Source: Lawsonibacter sp900766145 (GTDB taxonomy: Bacteria; Bacillota; Clostridia; Oscillospirales; Oscillospiraceae). From it: a DNA stretch of 64,000 nucleotides. Where the stretch lies: NCBI RefSeq assembly GCF_030372275.1, contig NZ_JAUDDJ010000002.1. One strand, written 5' to 3'. The position numbers were made by a program, and so were the translations under genes. The notes under the pieces are model-generated. The model was not told the DNA's origin, made no database searches, and was given only the letters and a program-made list of their open reading frames with translations. Of the stretch, positions 41,601 through 50,496 are shown one piece after another; position 1 is the first letter of the stretch; each line of letters begins with the position of its first letter.

Positions 41601-41629
41601 TTGACATTACCTTGAAAAATCCTTATAAT
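41601..41629 (+). promoter_or_regulatory. Perfect consensus promoter of the two-component system
   Basis: TTGACA (41601-41606), a 17-bp spacer and TATAAT (41624-41629) match the housekeeping sigma consensus exactly. Transcription should start near 41636. The T-rich interval 41490-41600 between this promoter and atpB holds no gene; the atpB promoter must lie in 41410-41500, where TACAAT on the minus strand is a candidate -10. Confidence 0.9.
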
Positions 41630-41730
41630 ATTTTTTAAAGAACACGTTGTCTGGCCCATTTTCTGCCAAACCTGTCCACACTCCGTCTGCCTTGTATCCG
41701 GATGCCGCAATTTCTAGGAGGGGTATAGGA

Positions 41731-43344
41731 ATGAAACTTTACAGTTCAAAGACCATTCGCCAGAAAATCCAGTCCCTGACCCTATTTCTGGTCCTGACCA
41801 CCGCCGTGTTGGGAATGAGTACCACGCTGGCCTTCTCCCTGCGCATGGAGTACGACAACCTGGACCGAAACCTGATGAACTCCGCCCTGGTGCTGGCACA
41901 GTCCCCGGATGTAGCCGATGTACTGGCCGGGCGATCTGACAGCGAAGTTCTCACCGAGTACCTCAACGGCACCATTTCCCGGGTTCAGGATATCGACGCC
42001 ATCGTAGTGGCCGATACCTCCGGTACCATTGTGTACAGTCCCGACCCCTCCTACGTAGGAACCACCTACCCGGAAGTGGATAACCTGTCGGTTCTCCACG
42101 GAGACGACAGCGAGGTAGACACCGGCGCGGGTATCTCCGGCGTGGAGCACCGTGCTCAGGCCGCAGTCCACGATCAGGACGGTACACTATTGGGCTTTGT
42201 GTCGGTGGGCATCGGCGTGCGCAGCGTCAACCGGACAGTGATTGATACTGTGGGCTGCTTTTTGATCCTCACGTTTATCGCCGCCAGCGTAGGTCTGGTG
42301 CTGTCCCGCCACCTCTCCCGTTCCATCAAGGAATCCCTTATGGGATATGAACCGGCCGCCTTTCAGCGGATGTTCCATCAGCGCGAGGGAGTCCTGGACG
42401 CCCTGGACGAGGGCATTCTGGCCATTGATACCGACTCCCGCATCGTGTACATGAATCAGGCCGGCCTGCGCATGGTCAACGCCAAAACTCTGGATGATGT
42501 CTTGGGCAAATCTCTGCATGACATCTACCCCGACTCTCAGCTCTCCCGCCTGCTGACCACCGGCAGGTCGGAATATAATGTACATCTCTCCCACGTCCCC
42601 GGCCTGCGCTCTGCTCTGTCCGACCGGATGCCTATTCTGGAAAACGGAAAGATCGTGGGTGCGGTGGCCATCTTCCGGGACCGCAGCGAGGCCACCTCCC
42701 TGGCCGAAGAGCTAACCGGCGTGCGCCATTTGGTGGAGGCCATGCGTGCCTACACCCACGAGTTTATCAATAAGCTGCATACCATTCTGGGCATGATCCA
42801 GCTGGGCCAGGTGGAAAAAGCAGAGCAGTACATCCTAGACATCTCCCAGGTCCATCACCAGTCGGTGAGCCGGGTAATGAATCAGATTCAGGACACCGCT
42901 GTGGCCGCCCTTCTGGTGGGCAAAACCAGTCGAGCCTCCGAACTGGGCATCCATCTGCAGCTGGATCCCAAGAGCTCTCTGTCCGCTGACGAGCGGTTCC
43001 TCCCCTCGGGCGTACTGGTGACCATTTTGGGAAATCTCATCGAAAATGCCACCGAGTGCCTCAACCGCTCCTCCTGGAAGCTGCGGGAAATCAATGTGAG
43101 CATCCGGGAAAAGGAGGACCACCTTCTTTTGTGCGTGGAGGACACCGGCCCCGGTATTGTACCTGAGCTTCTCCCCTACATCTTTGAGCCCAACGTCTCC
43201 ACCAAGGGGGATGGCCACGGCATCGGTCTGGTCCGGATCAAGGAGCTGGTAAACCTGTACCAGGGCGAGATCCGGGTGGAGAGCGAGCCGAAATCCGGTA
43301 CGTCCTTCTTCCTCACCTTTTCTACGCAGGGGAGACGGAAATAA
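41731..43344 (+). CDS. Sensor histidine kinase, CitA/DcuS-like
   Basis: The 537-residue kinase has a first membrane helix (about residues 13-33), an extracytoplasmic sensor of about 130 residues and a second helix near 172-195. A cytoplasmic PAS domain (VLDALDEGILAIDTDSRIVYMNQAG) comes next, then a SpoOB-type dimerisation helix with the phospho-His343 in AYTHEFINKLHTILGMIQLG, and the ATPase domain with NLIENATECL and EDTGPGIVPE. This layout is that of CitA/DcuS kinases for citrate or C4-dicarboxylates; the ligand is not proven. The ATG at 41731 has an AGGAGGGG site. It forms an operon with the response regulator. Confidence 0.9.
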   Translation: MKLYSSKTIRQKIQSLTLFLVLTTAVLGMSTTLAFSLRMEYDNLDRNLMNSALVLAQSPDVADVLAGRSDSEVLTEYLNGTISRVQDIDAIVVADTSGTIVYSPDPSYVGTTYPEVDNLSVLHGDDSEVDTGAGISGVEHRAQAAVHDQDGTLLGFVSVGIGVRSVNRTVIDTVGCFLILTFIAASVGLVLSRHLSRSIKESLMGYEPAAFQRMFHQREGVLDALDEGILAIDTDSRIVYMNQAGLRMVNAKTLDDVLGKSLHDIYPDSQLSRLLTTGRSEYNVHLSHVPGLRSALSDRMPILENGKIVGAVAIFRDRSEATSLAEELTGVRHLVEAMRAYTHEFINKLHTILGMIQLGQVEKAEQYILDISQVHHQSVSRVMNQIQDTAVAALLVGKTSRASELGIHLQLDPKSSLSADERFLPSGVLVTILGNLIENATECLNRSSWKLREINVSIREKEDHLLLCVEDTGPGIVPELLPYIFEPNVSTKGDGHGIGLVRIKELVNLYQGEIRVESEPKSGTSFFLTFSTQGRRK

Positions 43345-43374
43345 TTCCCTCTCGTGATTTTTATGGAGGCCTCT

Positions 43375-44085
43375 ATGTACCAAACTGTAATTGTGGAGGA
43401 TGATCCCACGATTTCTTTGCTGCACCGGACCTTTCTGGCCCGGGACAACCGTTTTACGCTGGCCCGTGCCTTTCCCAACGGCTATGAAGCGTTGGAGTGG
43501 CTCCGCCATCATACCGCCGACCTGATCATATTGGACGTCTATATGCCCCGTATGACCGGTTTGGATCTGCTGCGCGCACTTCGGGCGGAGGGAATTGGGA
43601 TCGACGCCATTATGGTCACTGCCGCCAACGACAGCAAGACCGTGGACGCCCTACTAAAGCTTGGGGTAACCGACTATCTGGTCAAGCCCTTTGCCGCCAG
43701 TCGTTTTCAGCAGGCTCTGGACACCTTCTGCCAGCATCGGGAAACCGTCTCCCATGACAGCGTCAGTCAGCAGGAGCTGGACGCCCTCTTTCCCTCCTCC
43801 CCTGCCTCTCCCTCTGCTGTCCCGCCTCCTGCTGCTCCCTCGGTTCCCAAAGGACTGCAAGCCCGCACCCTGGACCGCATTCGGGAGTGTCTGCGCCAAG
43901 CCTCCCGGCAGGGCGCTACCTGCGAAACGATTGCCGAGCGTTCCGGCTTTTCCACCGTCACAGTGCGCCGTTATCTCACCTACCTGGTGGAGCAGGGAGA
44001 GGCAGTCAGTCATGTCAACTACGATACCGGCGGCCGTCCCTGCATGCTCTACCACCCGCTCTCCCCGCTTTCTCCGCTTTCTTGA
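43375..44085 (+). CDS. Response regulator, CitB/DcuR-like
   Basis: The 236-residue protein has a receiver domain with acidic residues VEDDP, phospho-acceptor Asp54 in IILDVYMPRMTG and the Lys in YLVKPFAASRF. A proline-rich linker (about 145-165) leads to a C-terminal helix-turn-helix (CETIAERSGFSTVTVRRYLTYL) of the CitB/DcuR kind. It is encoded 30 bases behind the kinase and starts at 43375 behind GGAGGCCTCT. No citrate or dicarboxylate transporter is adjacent, so the target genes lie elsewhere. Confidence 0.9.
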   Translation: MYQTVIVEDDPTISLLHRTFLARDNRFTLARAFPNGYEALEWLRHHTADLIILDVYMPRMTGLDLLRALRAEGIGIDAIMVTAANDSKTVDALLKLGVTDYLVKPFAASRFQQALDTFCQHRETVSHDSVSQQELDALFPSSPASPSAVPPPAAPSVPKGLQARTLDRIRECLRQASRQGATCETIAERSGFSTVTVRRYLTYLVEQGEAVSHVNYDTGGRPCMLYHPLSPLSPLS

Positions 44086-44183
44086 AAGAAAGCTTGGCAA
44101 AGAACTTTCTGCGAAACTTCGTTTCGCCTCTACGAGATCAAGGAGATACCTCGTTTATCGGGGCCCTCCGTTTAAAAAGGAAA

Positions 44184-44218
44184 AACAGATCGCTCCCCGA
44201 AATGGGGAGCGATCTGTT
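44184..44218. terminator. Bidirectional terminator between the response regulator and rnfB
   Basis: A 15-bp perfect stem (AACAGATCGCTCCCC and its complement) with A- and T-rich flanks serves both convergent operons. A small GCGAAAC/GTTTCGC stem lies at 44111-44127. Confidence 0.92.
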
Positions 44219-44241
44219 TTTTAAAGGCTTTTTCCCTTTTC

Positions 44242-45042
44242 TTACAGAGCAGAGGGGATGTGGATGACGCCCATGGGGCACTCCTTCACGCACAGCTGGC
44301 AGCCCTTACACTTATCCTGGTCGATGTAGGCCACATTGTTCTCCACCTTAATGGCGTCGAAGTGACACACCTTGGTACACTTCATGCAGCCGATACAACC
44401 AGCGGTGCAGGCCTTGCGGGTCTGGGCGCCCTTATCCTTGTTCTGGCAGGCAACCACAGGCTTACGCTTGTGCTCAGGAATCACGCTGATCACGTGGTTG
44501 GGGCAGGCGGCCGCACAGGCGCCGCAGCCGGTGCACTTCTCACGGTCCACCTTGGCGATGCCGTCCACAATGTGGATGGCGTCGAAGGCGCAGGCGCGGG
44601 TACAATCGCCGTAGCCCAGGCAGCCGTACTGGCACATGCCGTCGCCGCCGTACAGGCCCTTGACGGCCTGGCAGCTCTGGATGCCCTCAAACTCATACTT
44701 CTTGGAGGTCTTGTCGCAGGTGCCGGAGCAGGCCACGACCGCCTTCATGGGAACAGAGGCCTCAGCCTGCACGCCCATGATCTCCGCGATAGCAGCCACA
44801 GACTTGGCGCCGCCGGGAGTACACTTGTTGATGGCGTTGCCGTCCTCCACGATGCTCTTGGCGTAGTCGGCACAGCCGGCGCAGCCACAGGCGCCGCAGT
44901 TGGCGCCGGCCAGAACGGCGGTAATCTTTTCCACCCGCTCATCCACGGGAACATACATGAAAATGGAGGCAGCCACCAGAATGATCGCGCCGATCAGGCC
45001 AATGACCGTGACCAGAACGATTGCCATAAGAATCGGACTCAT
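44242..45042 (-). CDS. rnfB: Rnf complex subunit RnfB (iron-sulfur)
   Basis: The 266-residue subunit has an N-terminal membrane helix, the RnfB cluster ANCGACGCAGCADYA with downstream CTPGG, and several ferredoxin motifs (CTRACAFDAI, CTGCGACAAACP, CIGCMKCTKVCHFDAI, CKGCQLCVKECP). It is the entry point for electrons from ferredoxin. It is the last gene of rnfCDGEAB and ends before a bidirectional terminator. Confidence 0.96.
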   Translation of the reverse strand: MSPILMAIVLVTVIGLIGAIILVAASIFMYVPVDERVEKITAVLAGANCGACGCAGCADYAKSIVEDGNAINKCTPGGAKSVAAIAEIMGVQAEASVPMKAVVACSGTCDKTSKKYEFEGIQSCQAVKGLYGGDGMCQYGCLGYGDCTRACAFDAIHIVDGIAKVDREKCTGCGACAAACPNHVISVIPEHKRKPVVACQNKDKGAQTRKACTAGCIGCMKCTKVCHFDAIKVENNVAYIDQDKCKGCQLCVKECPMGVIHIPSAL

Positions 45043-45061
45043 ATTACACTCTCCCTCCTAA

Positions 45062-45673
45062 TCAAGCGCCAAAGATGGACTCCACGATACCGCCGAAGCC
45101 CATGAAGGACAGGGAGGTCACCGCAGCAGCCACCAGGGTAATAGGCAGACCCTCAAAGCACTTGGGAGTCACAGCCTCTTCCACCTTGCGGCGCACACCG
45201 GAGAACAGAACCATGGCCACCAGGAAGCCCAGGCCGGCACCGGCAGCACACACGATGCTCTCCAGGAAGTTGTAACCGTTGTCGATGTTCAGCACGGTCA
45301 CGCCCAGGATGGTGCAGTTGGTGGTGATCAGGGGCAGGTACACGCCCAGAGCCTTATACAGAGCAGGGATGAACTTCTTCAGGATGTTCTCCAGCAGCTG
45401 CACCAAGATGGCGATGATCAGAATGAAGACGATGGTCTGCAGGTAACCCAGATCCCAAGCGCCGCTGGCAGGAGTCAGCAGGAAGGTCTGGATGGGCCAG
45501 GTGGCGGCAGTAGCCAGCACCATGACGAAGGTAACGGCCAGGGACATACCCACGGCGCTGTCCAGCTTTTTGGACACGCCCAGGAAGGGGCAGATACCCA
45601 GGAACTTCACCAGAACGTAGTTATCCACCAAGATCATGGTGAAGAAGATGCTTGCAAGATGCATAGCGTTCAT
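45062..45673 (-). CDS. rnfA: Rnf complex subunit RnfA
   Basis: The 203-residue integral membrane subunit has six helices and the NYVLVKFLGICPFLGVSKK motif, and holds a [2Fe-2S] centre together with RnfE. Its ATG shares one base with the rnfE stop (TAATG), so translation is coupled. Confidence 0.96.
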   Translation of the reverse strand: MNAMHLASIFFTMILVDNYVLVKFLGICPFLGVSKKLDSAVGMSLAVTFVMVLATAATWPIQTFLLTPASGAWDLGYLQTIVFILIIAILVQLLENILKKFIPALYKALGVYLPLITTNCTILGVTVLNIDNGYNFLESIVCAAGAGLGFLVAMVLFSGVRRKVEEAVTPKCFEGLPITLVAAAVTSLSFMGFGGIVESIFGA

Positions 45674-46368
45674 TACGCGTTCCCTCCTTCCGCAGTCTCA
45701 GCAGGAGCGGAGGCCTTCTCCTTCTTGGGGCGGGTGGTCAGCCAGGTAGCGGCAGCCATCATCACACCGAAGACAAAGAAGCCGCCGGGGGCGCTGGTCA
45801 TGATGGTGAAGGGATCGATGGATTCAGGCAGAACCTGAATGGCAAAGCCCTCGGGCAGGAAGGGGAACAGGCCGTCCAGGCCGGACATCCAGGTGCCGGA
45901 GCCCAGGATCTCACGGATGGTGCCCATGAGGGTCAGGGTGATGGTAAAGCCGATGCCCATGCCCAGGCCGTCCAGAGCGGAATCAAAGACGCCGTTCTTG
46001 GAGGCGAACATCTCAGCACGGCCCAGGATGATACAGTTAACCACGATCAGAGGCAGGTACACGCCCAGAGAGGAGTCCAGGGCGGGCACAAAGGCCTTAA
46101 CCAGCATCTGTACCACCGACACGAAGCCGGCAATTACGGTGATGTAACAGGGAATACGAACCTGGTCGGGGATGACCTTCCGCAGGGCGGAAATAACGAT
46201 GTTGGAACACACCAGCACGAAGGTGGCCGCCAGGCCCATACCAATGCCGTTGGAGGCCATAGTAGAGGTGGCCAGAGTGGGACAGGTGCCCAGGACAAGC
46301 CGCAGTACCGGGTTTTCATTTAAGATACCGTTGGTCAGTATCTTAAGTTTACTGGGATTCTTACTCAT
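45673..46368 (-). CDS. rnfE: Rnf complex subunit RnfE
   Basis: The 231-residue six-helix membrane subunit is homologous to RnfA and carries NPVLRLVLGTCPTLATSTM. Its C-terminal tail is Lys/Glu/Ala rich. The ATG at 46368 is preferred because AGGCAGG lies about 8 bases before it; a GTG three codons earlier is too close to the site. Confidence 0.95.
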   Translation of the reverse strand: MSKNPSKLKILTNGILNENPVLRLVLGTCPTLATSTMASNGIGMGLAATFVLVCSNIVISALRKVIPDQVRIPCYITVIAGFVSVVQMLVKAFVPALDSSLGVYLPLIVVNCIILGRAEMFASKNGVFDSALDGLGMGIGFTITLTLMGTIREILGSGTWMSGLDGLFPFLPEGFAIQVLPESIDPFTIMTSAPGGFFVFGVMMAAATWLTTRPKKEKASAPAETAEGGNA

Positions 46369-46384
46369 CTTATACACCTGCCTT

Positions 46385-46921
46385 TCAAGGAATCGCGTTG
46401 TAGGCTTCGATGGCGGAGTTCACCGCGTTGATCAAAGCCGTGCTGGAGATGGTGGCAGAAGTCACCGCGTCCACGTCCTCATTGAGGACCAGAGGCTGAG
46501 AAGCATCCAGGCCCTGGTAGTTCTCCCAGTAGGAGGGGGTGTCCACAACCTTGCTGCCGATGCCCTTGGTCTCGGCCTGCTCGGTGACCTTAATCTGCTT
46601 GATGGTGCCGTCGGGATTGAAAGCAGTCATGACCACCACGTCACCGCCGTAACCCTTGGCAGAGCTGGTGATGATGGTGCCGGCACCGTTATCGGCCACA
46701 TAGACAGCGGAGACATTCTCCACCTCCACGTTTTCCACGGGGGTAAAGGCACCCTCGGCCTCGGGCAGCAGCTCGGTGCGGGCAGCGTTCTCAGCGGCAA
46801 CCTTAGCTTCCTCAATGATGGGGGCGGTCACGCCGTTGGTGGCAGCCAGGGCGCCGGTCACGACGATGCAGATGATAACCAGCACCACAATGGGCTTAAA
46901 AATCTTGTTCCAGTTACTCAT
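46385..46921 (-). CDS. rnfG: Rnf complex subunit RnfG (covalent FMN)
   Basis: The 178-residue subunit has one N-terminal helix and an extracytoplasmic FMN domain. TSATISSTALINAV contains the S(G/A)ATxS-type site where FMN is bound covalently through a Thr. It overlaps the rnfD stop as ATGA. ApbE, which attaches the FMN, is not in the window. Confidence 0.95.
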   Translation of the reverse strand: MSNWNKIFKPIVVLVIICIVVTGALAATNGVTAPIIEEAKVAAENAARTELLPEAEGAFTPVENVEVENVSAVYVADNGAGTIITSSAKGYGGDVVVMTAFNPDGTIKQIKVTEQAETKGIGSKVVDTPSYWENYQGLDASQPLVLNEDVDAVTSATISSTALINAVNSAIEAYNAIP

Positions 46922-47859
46922 TTCGCGGCACCCTCCTTGCTCTTCTTCACCTTGGCGATGCCCAGACGATCCTGACGGGTCAGGACCTCAATGTAGGGAA
47001 CCATCAGGTTCATCAGCAGGATAGCGAAGGAAACGCCCTCGTTCATCCGGCCCAGGAAACGGATAGCGCAGGTGATGATACCCAGACCGATACCAAAGAC
47101 CAGCTTGCCCTTGGTGGTGGTGGGAGAGGTGACGTAGTCGGTAGCCATGAAGAAGGCGCCCAGCAGCAGGCCGCCGGAGAGCAGCTGATAGATGGGATCC
47201 TTGCCGGCGATCAGGCTCAGCACGGCCACAGTGGCCAGGTAGGTCACAGGAATGGTGGGGCTGATGACCTTGGTGACGATGAGGTACACGCCGCCGATGA
47301 TCAGAGCGATGGCGCAGGTCTCACCCAGCACGCCGCCGTGGGTACCCAGCAGCAGAGTGACATAGTCGATGCCTTCAGCCGCAGAGGACAGAGGGGTGGC
47401 AGCAGAGGTAGCGTCCACGCCCTGGGGGAAACCGTAGGTGGACATGCGGCCGGCAAAGCCCATGGCCATAGCGATACGGCCCACGATGGCGGGGTTGGCA
47501 AAGTTGTAGCCCAGGCCGCCGAAGAGCTGCTTGACCACCACGATGGCGATAAAGGCGCCCACGATGGGCATCCAGAAGGGCAGCGTGGAGGGCAGGTTGA
47601 AGGCCAGCAGCAGGCCGGTAACCACAGCGGAGAAGTCGCCGATGGATACCTCGCGGCCCACCAGCTTGCAGTACAGGTATTCAAAAATCACACAGGCAGC
47701 CACCGTCACAACGGTGATGATCAGGGCGTTGATGCCGAAAATGATCACGGAGGCCACCAGAGCGGGCAGCAGGGCGATGCAGACCCGCTGCATGATCTTC
47801 TGGGTGCTGTCCGCGCTGGTAATGTGAGGCGCGGCAGTGACGATCAGTTTGTTACCCAT
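46918..47859 (-). CDS. rnfD: Rnf complex subunit RnfD
   Basis: The 313-residue membrane subunit has about nine or ten helices and a second covalent flavin site in DATSAATPLSS. GGLGYNFANPAIVGRI and LLGAFFMATDYVTSP are family motifs. It probably forms the ion channel with RnfA and RnfE. Its start shares one base with the rnfC stop (TAATG). Confidence 0.95.
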   Translation of the reverse strand: MGNKLIVTAAPHITSADSTQKIMQRVCIALLPALVASVIIFGINALIITVVTVAACVIFEYLYCKLVGREVSIGDFSAVVTGLLLAFNLPSTLPFWMPIVGAFIAIVVVKQLFGGLGYNFANPAIVGRIAMAMGFAGRMSTYGFPQGVDATSAATPLSSAAEGIDYVTLLLGTHGGVLGETCAIALIIGGVYLIVTKVISPTIPVTYLATVAVLSLIAGKDPIYQLLSGGLLLGAFFMATDYVTSPTTTKGKLVFGIGLGIITCAIRFLGRMNEGVSFAILLMNLMVPYIEVLTRQDRLGIAKVKKSKEGAAK

Positions 47860-49169
47860 TACTTCTTACCTCCATTCTTCATCATGATCTTCGCCAGGGC
47901 AATGGAGGGGGCCAGAGGCCGCTTGGCGGGGCAGACGAAGGAACAGGTGCCGCAGCTCATGCACAGGTCGGCATTGAGCTCCTGAAGCTGCTCCACATCG
48001 CCCTTCTCATAGGCCTTGACAATGTCCTTGGCCGCCAGACCCAGGGGGCAGGCGTTGACGCACCGGCCGCAGTGGATGCAGTTGGTGGCCTTGGGAATAT
48101 GAGCAAACTTCTTGGAGAAGGCCAGAACAGCGTTGTTGTTCTTCAGGATGGGCTGGTCCAGGCTGGCCACGCAGGTACCCATCATGGGGCCGCCGTAGAG
48201 CACCTTGCCGGGCTCCTCAGTGAGGCCGCCGCAGAAGTTAAACAGCTCCTCAATGGGAGTGCCGATGATCACTTCCACGTTCTTGGGCTCCTTGATGATG
48301 TCGCCGTCCACGGTGAGGCGCTTGGTGGTCAGAGGCATGCCAGTCTCTAAGTACTTGCCCACAAAGGCGGTGGAGGTGACGTTCATCACGATCACGCCCA
48401 CATCGGAGGGCAGCCCGGGGAAGGGAACCTCCCGGCCGGTGCAGTTCTCAATGAGCACCTTCTCAGCGCCCTGGGGGTAACGGCAGGGCAGCTCTTTGAC
48501 CTCGATGCCGGACACATCGATGGCGGCCTTCATCTTGGCAATGGCCTCGGGCTTGTTGGCCTCGATGCCGATGATGCACTTGGGGATGTTCAGGTACTTC
48601 ATCACAGCCTTGATGCCGCTGAGGATAAAGTGGGTATCCTCAATAAAGCAGCGGTTATCCGAGGTGATATAGGGCTCACACTCGGCGCCGTTGATGAGCA
48701 GGGTGTCAATCTCGTCCAGATTCTTGGGTGCGAGCTTCACCGCGGTGGGGAAGCCGGCGCCGCCCAGACCAACCAGACCGCTGGCACGCACGGCATCCTG
48801 GAAGGACTTCAGGTCAGTGACCTGAGGGGGGGCAATAGAGGGGTCCACCTTCTGCTCGCCGTCGGGCACGATGACCACGGCGGTCTGGATGGAACCATTG
48901 GAACCGGTGATGGTGGTGATCTCAGAGACCGTACCGGACACACCGGAGTGGATATCAGCGGAGACAAAGCCGCCGGCCTTACCCACGATGGTGCCTACGT
49001 ATACCTGATCGCCCTTGGCCACCGTGGGCGCCGCGGGGGCGCCGATATGCTGGTTCATGGACAGGACGATCTTTGACGGAAGCGGTATAGCTACCGTCTC
49101 AAGGTTGGAAGTCCTCTTGTCGTGGGGAACTCCCGCACCTTGCGCAGAGCGTTTGAGAAATTTACTCAT
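47859..49169 (-). CDS. rnfC: Rnf complex subunit RnfC (NADH site)
   Basis: The 436-residue peripheral subunit has the NADH/FMN-binding core (GLVGLGGAGFPTAVKLAP, NGAECEPYITSDNR) and a C-terminal pair of [4Fe-4S] motifs (CIHCGRCVNACPLGL, CMSCGTCSFVCPAKRP). It is shorter at the C-terminus than the proteobacterial form, as usual in Clostridia. The ATG at 49169 (MSKFLKRSAQGAG) follows GGGAGG. It is the first gene of the operon, behind a leader of about 460 nt. Confidence 0.95.
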   Translation of the reverse strand: MSKFLKRSAQGAGVPHDKRTSNLETVAIPLPSKIVLSMNQHIGAPAAPTVAKGDQVYVGTIVGKAGGFVSADIHSGVSGTVSEITTITGSNGSIQTAVVIVPDGEQKVDPSIAPPQVTDLKSFQDAVRASGLVGLGGAGFPTAVKLAPKNLDEIDTLLINGAECEPYITSDNRCFIEDTHFILSGIKAVMKYLNIPKCIIGIEANKPEAIAKMKAAIDVSGIEVKELPCRYPQGAEKVLIENCTGREVPFPGLPSDVGVIVMNVTSTAFVGKYLETGMPLTTKRLTVDGDIIKEPKNVEVIIGTPIEELFNFCGGLTEEPGKVLYGGPMMGTCVASLDQPILKNNNAVLAFSKKFAHIPKATNCIHCGRCVNACPLGLAAKDIVKAYEKGDVEQLQELNADLCMSCGTCSFVCPAKRPLAPSIALAKIMMKNGGKK

Positions 49170-49630
49170 TCGGATTTCAACCTCCCTATACTGCAGTTGC
49201 TGGGGAATATTCAACGATCTTCTCTGTGCCGACGCTCCGGCGCCGACGTTTTGCAGCCCTCCCTAAATCTCCTTACGATATTTTTGCGGCTCACGTCTTT
49301 GCATCACTGACACGACAAAACCCGCCGGTTCCTTTTCTGTTTCAAAAAGAAACCGCCGGTCTGCATGCCAAGATCATCTGCAAACGCATCCAACGTCCCC
49401 TCCGGCCTGCAATGTCCTCCCCCGCCGGGGAGCAAAATGCTCCGCCAGGAAAAACTTCCTGTGCTCTTCCTCGAGGATGGCAAATTGCCATTTCCGGGAC
49501 GGGCGCCGCACCAGAAATAACCGCAAACTGCCCAAGAAAACTTGGGCAAAACGGCGGTGCGGCGGCTACCGCACATAAGCTGCGCCCATGGTTAGATATC
49601 AAAATCTCACCAGAGCGGCTCACTTTACAG
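49170..49630 (-). ncRNA. Long structured leader of the rnf operon, identity unknown
   Basis: From the predicted transcription start to rnfC the leader is about 460 nt. It contains a row of short perfect hairpins: 49530-49547 (GCCCAAG/CTTGGGC), 49477-49491, 49446-49461, 49429-49443 (GGAGCA/TGCTCC) and 49339-49353 (GTTTC/GAAAC). I could not match it to a known riboswitch. Open frames inside it (such as 49342-49686) lack a ribosome site and coding character. Confidence 0.45.
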
Positions 49631-49635
49631 AGCAT

Positions 49636-49664
49636 ATCATACACCCTTTCCTGCAAAAATGCAA
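49636..49664 (-). promoter_or_regulatory. rnf operon promoter
   Basis: On the minus strand -35 TTGCAT (49659-49664) and -10 TATGAT (49636-49641) are 17 bp apart. It is divergent from the azlC promoter, which lies about 50 bp away. Confidence 0.8.
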
Positions 49665-49706
49665 CAATACTTTTCCTTTTTTGCACTATGCTTTCCCATC
49701 CCGGCC

Positions 49707-49735
49707 TTGCATTTTCAAAAAAACTTTAGTAAAAT
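49707..49735 (+). promoter_or_regulatory. azlCD promoter
   Basis: TTGCAT (49707-49712) and TAAAAT (49730-49735) are 17 bp apart, about 40 bases before the azlC start. Confidence 0.75.
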
Positions 49736-49773
49736 GGGGAACCGGACTCTGTATAATTTGGAAGTGACTGTGT

Positions 49774-50496
49774 GTGAATCGTAATGCTCTTTCCGCCGCG
49801 TTTCCGGTGACCGTTCCCGTGCTGATGGGATACCTGGCCATCGGCATGGCCTTTGGCTTTATGCTCCAGGCTATTGGCTACAACTTCATCTGGGCTTTTT
49901 TCATGAGCCTGACTATTTATGCAGGCTCAGGCCAGTATCTGGGCGTACAGCTGCTCAACACCCATGCCACTTTGGGCACCGTGGCTCTCATGACCCTGCT
50001 TATCAATTTCCGTCACCTAGTGTATGGCTTGTCCATGCTGGAGAAATTCCGGGGCATGGGACCGCGGAAATTCTACATGATTTTCTCCCTCACCGATGAG
50101 ACCTACGCCCTGCTCAGCTCGGTACAGGTTCCCGCCGGAGTGGAACCCCGCAACTTCTACTTCTCCATCGCCCTGCTGGACCACTCCTATTGGATTCTCG
50201 GTTCCGTCATCGGAGCGGTAGCGGGAGCCCTCCTCCCCATTGATACCACCGGCATCGACTTTGCCATGACCGCCCTGTTCGTGGTCATCGCTGTAGACCA
50301 GTGGAAGGCCTACAAAAAGCACCTGCCCGCCCTGCTGGGCGCGGTCGTCACCCTCATCAGCCTCACGCTGGTAGGAGCGGACAATATGCTACTGCCCGCA
50401 CTGGCTGTCATCGTGGGCGCTCTGCTGCTGCTGCGGGACCGGCTGGACGAGCCTCAGGAGACGCAAAAATCGGAAAAGGAGGAATCGGTATGCTGA
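49774..50496 (+). CDS. azlC: AzlC family branched-chain amino acid exporter, large subunit
   Basis: The 240-residue membrane protein has about seven helices and the AzlC pattern: FPVTVPVLMGYLAIGMAFG, MSLTIYAGSGQYLGVQLL and TLLINFRHLVYGLSM. With AzlD it exports branched-chain amino acids or analogues. The start is probably the GTG at 49774, behind GGAAGTGACTG, a modest ribosome site. It overlaps azlD by 7 bp. Confidence 0.9.
   Translation: MNRNALSAAFPVTVPVLMGYLAIGMAFGFMLQAIGYNFIWAFFMSLTIYAGSGQYLGVQLLNTHATLGTVALMTLLINFRHLVYGLSMLEKFRGMGPRKFYMIFSLTDETYALLSSVQVPAGVEPRNFYFSIALLDHSYWILGSVIGAVAGALLPIDTTGIDFAMTALFVVIAVDQWKAYKKHLPALLGAVVTLISLTLVGADNMLLPALAVIVGALLLLRDRLDEPQETQKSEKEESVC

Noticed and set aside
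49342..49686. A possible small gene on the minus strand in the rnf leader
   Set aside because: It begins upstream of the predicted transcription start, lacks a ribosome site and is interrupted by the leader hairpins; coding character is absent.
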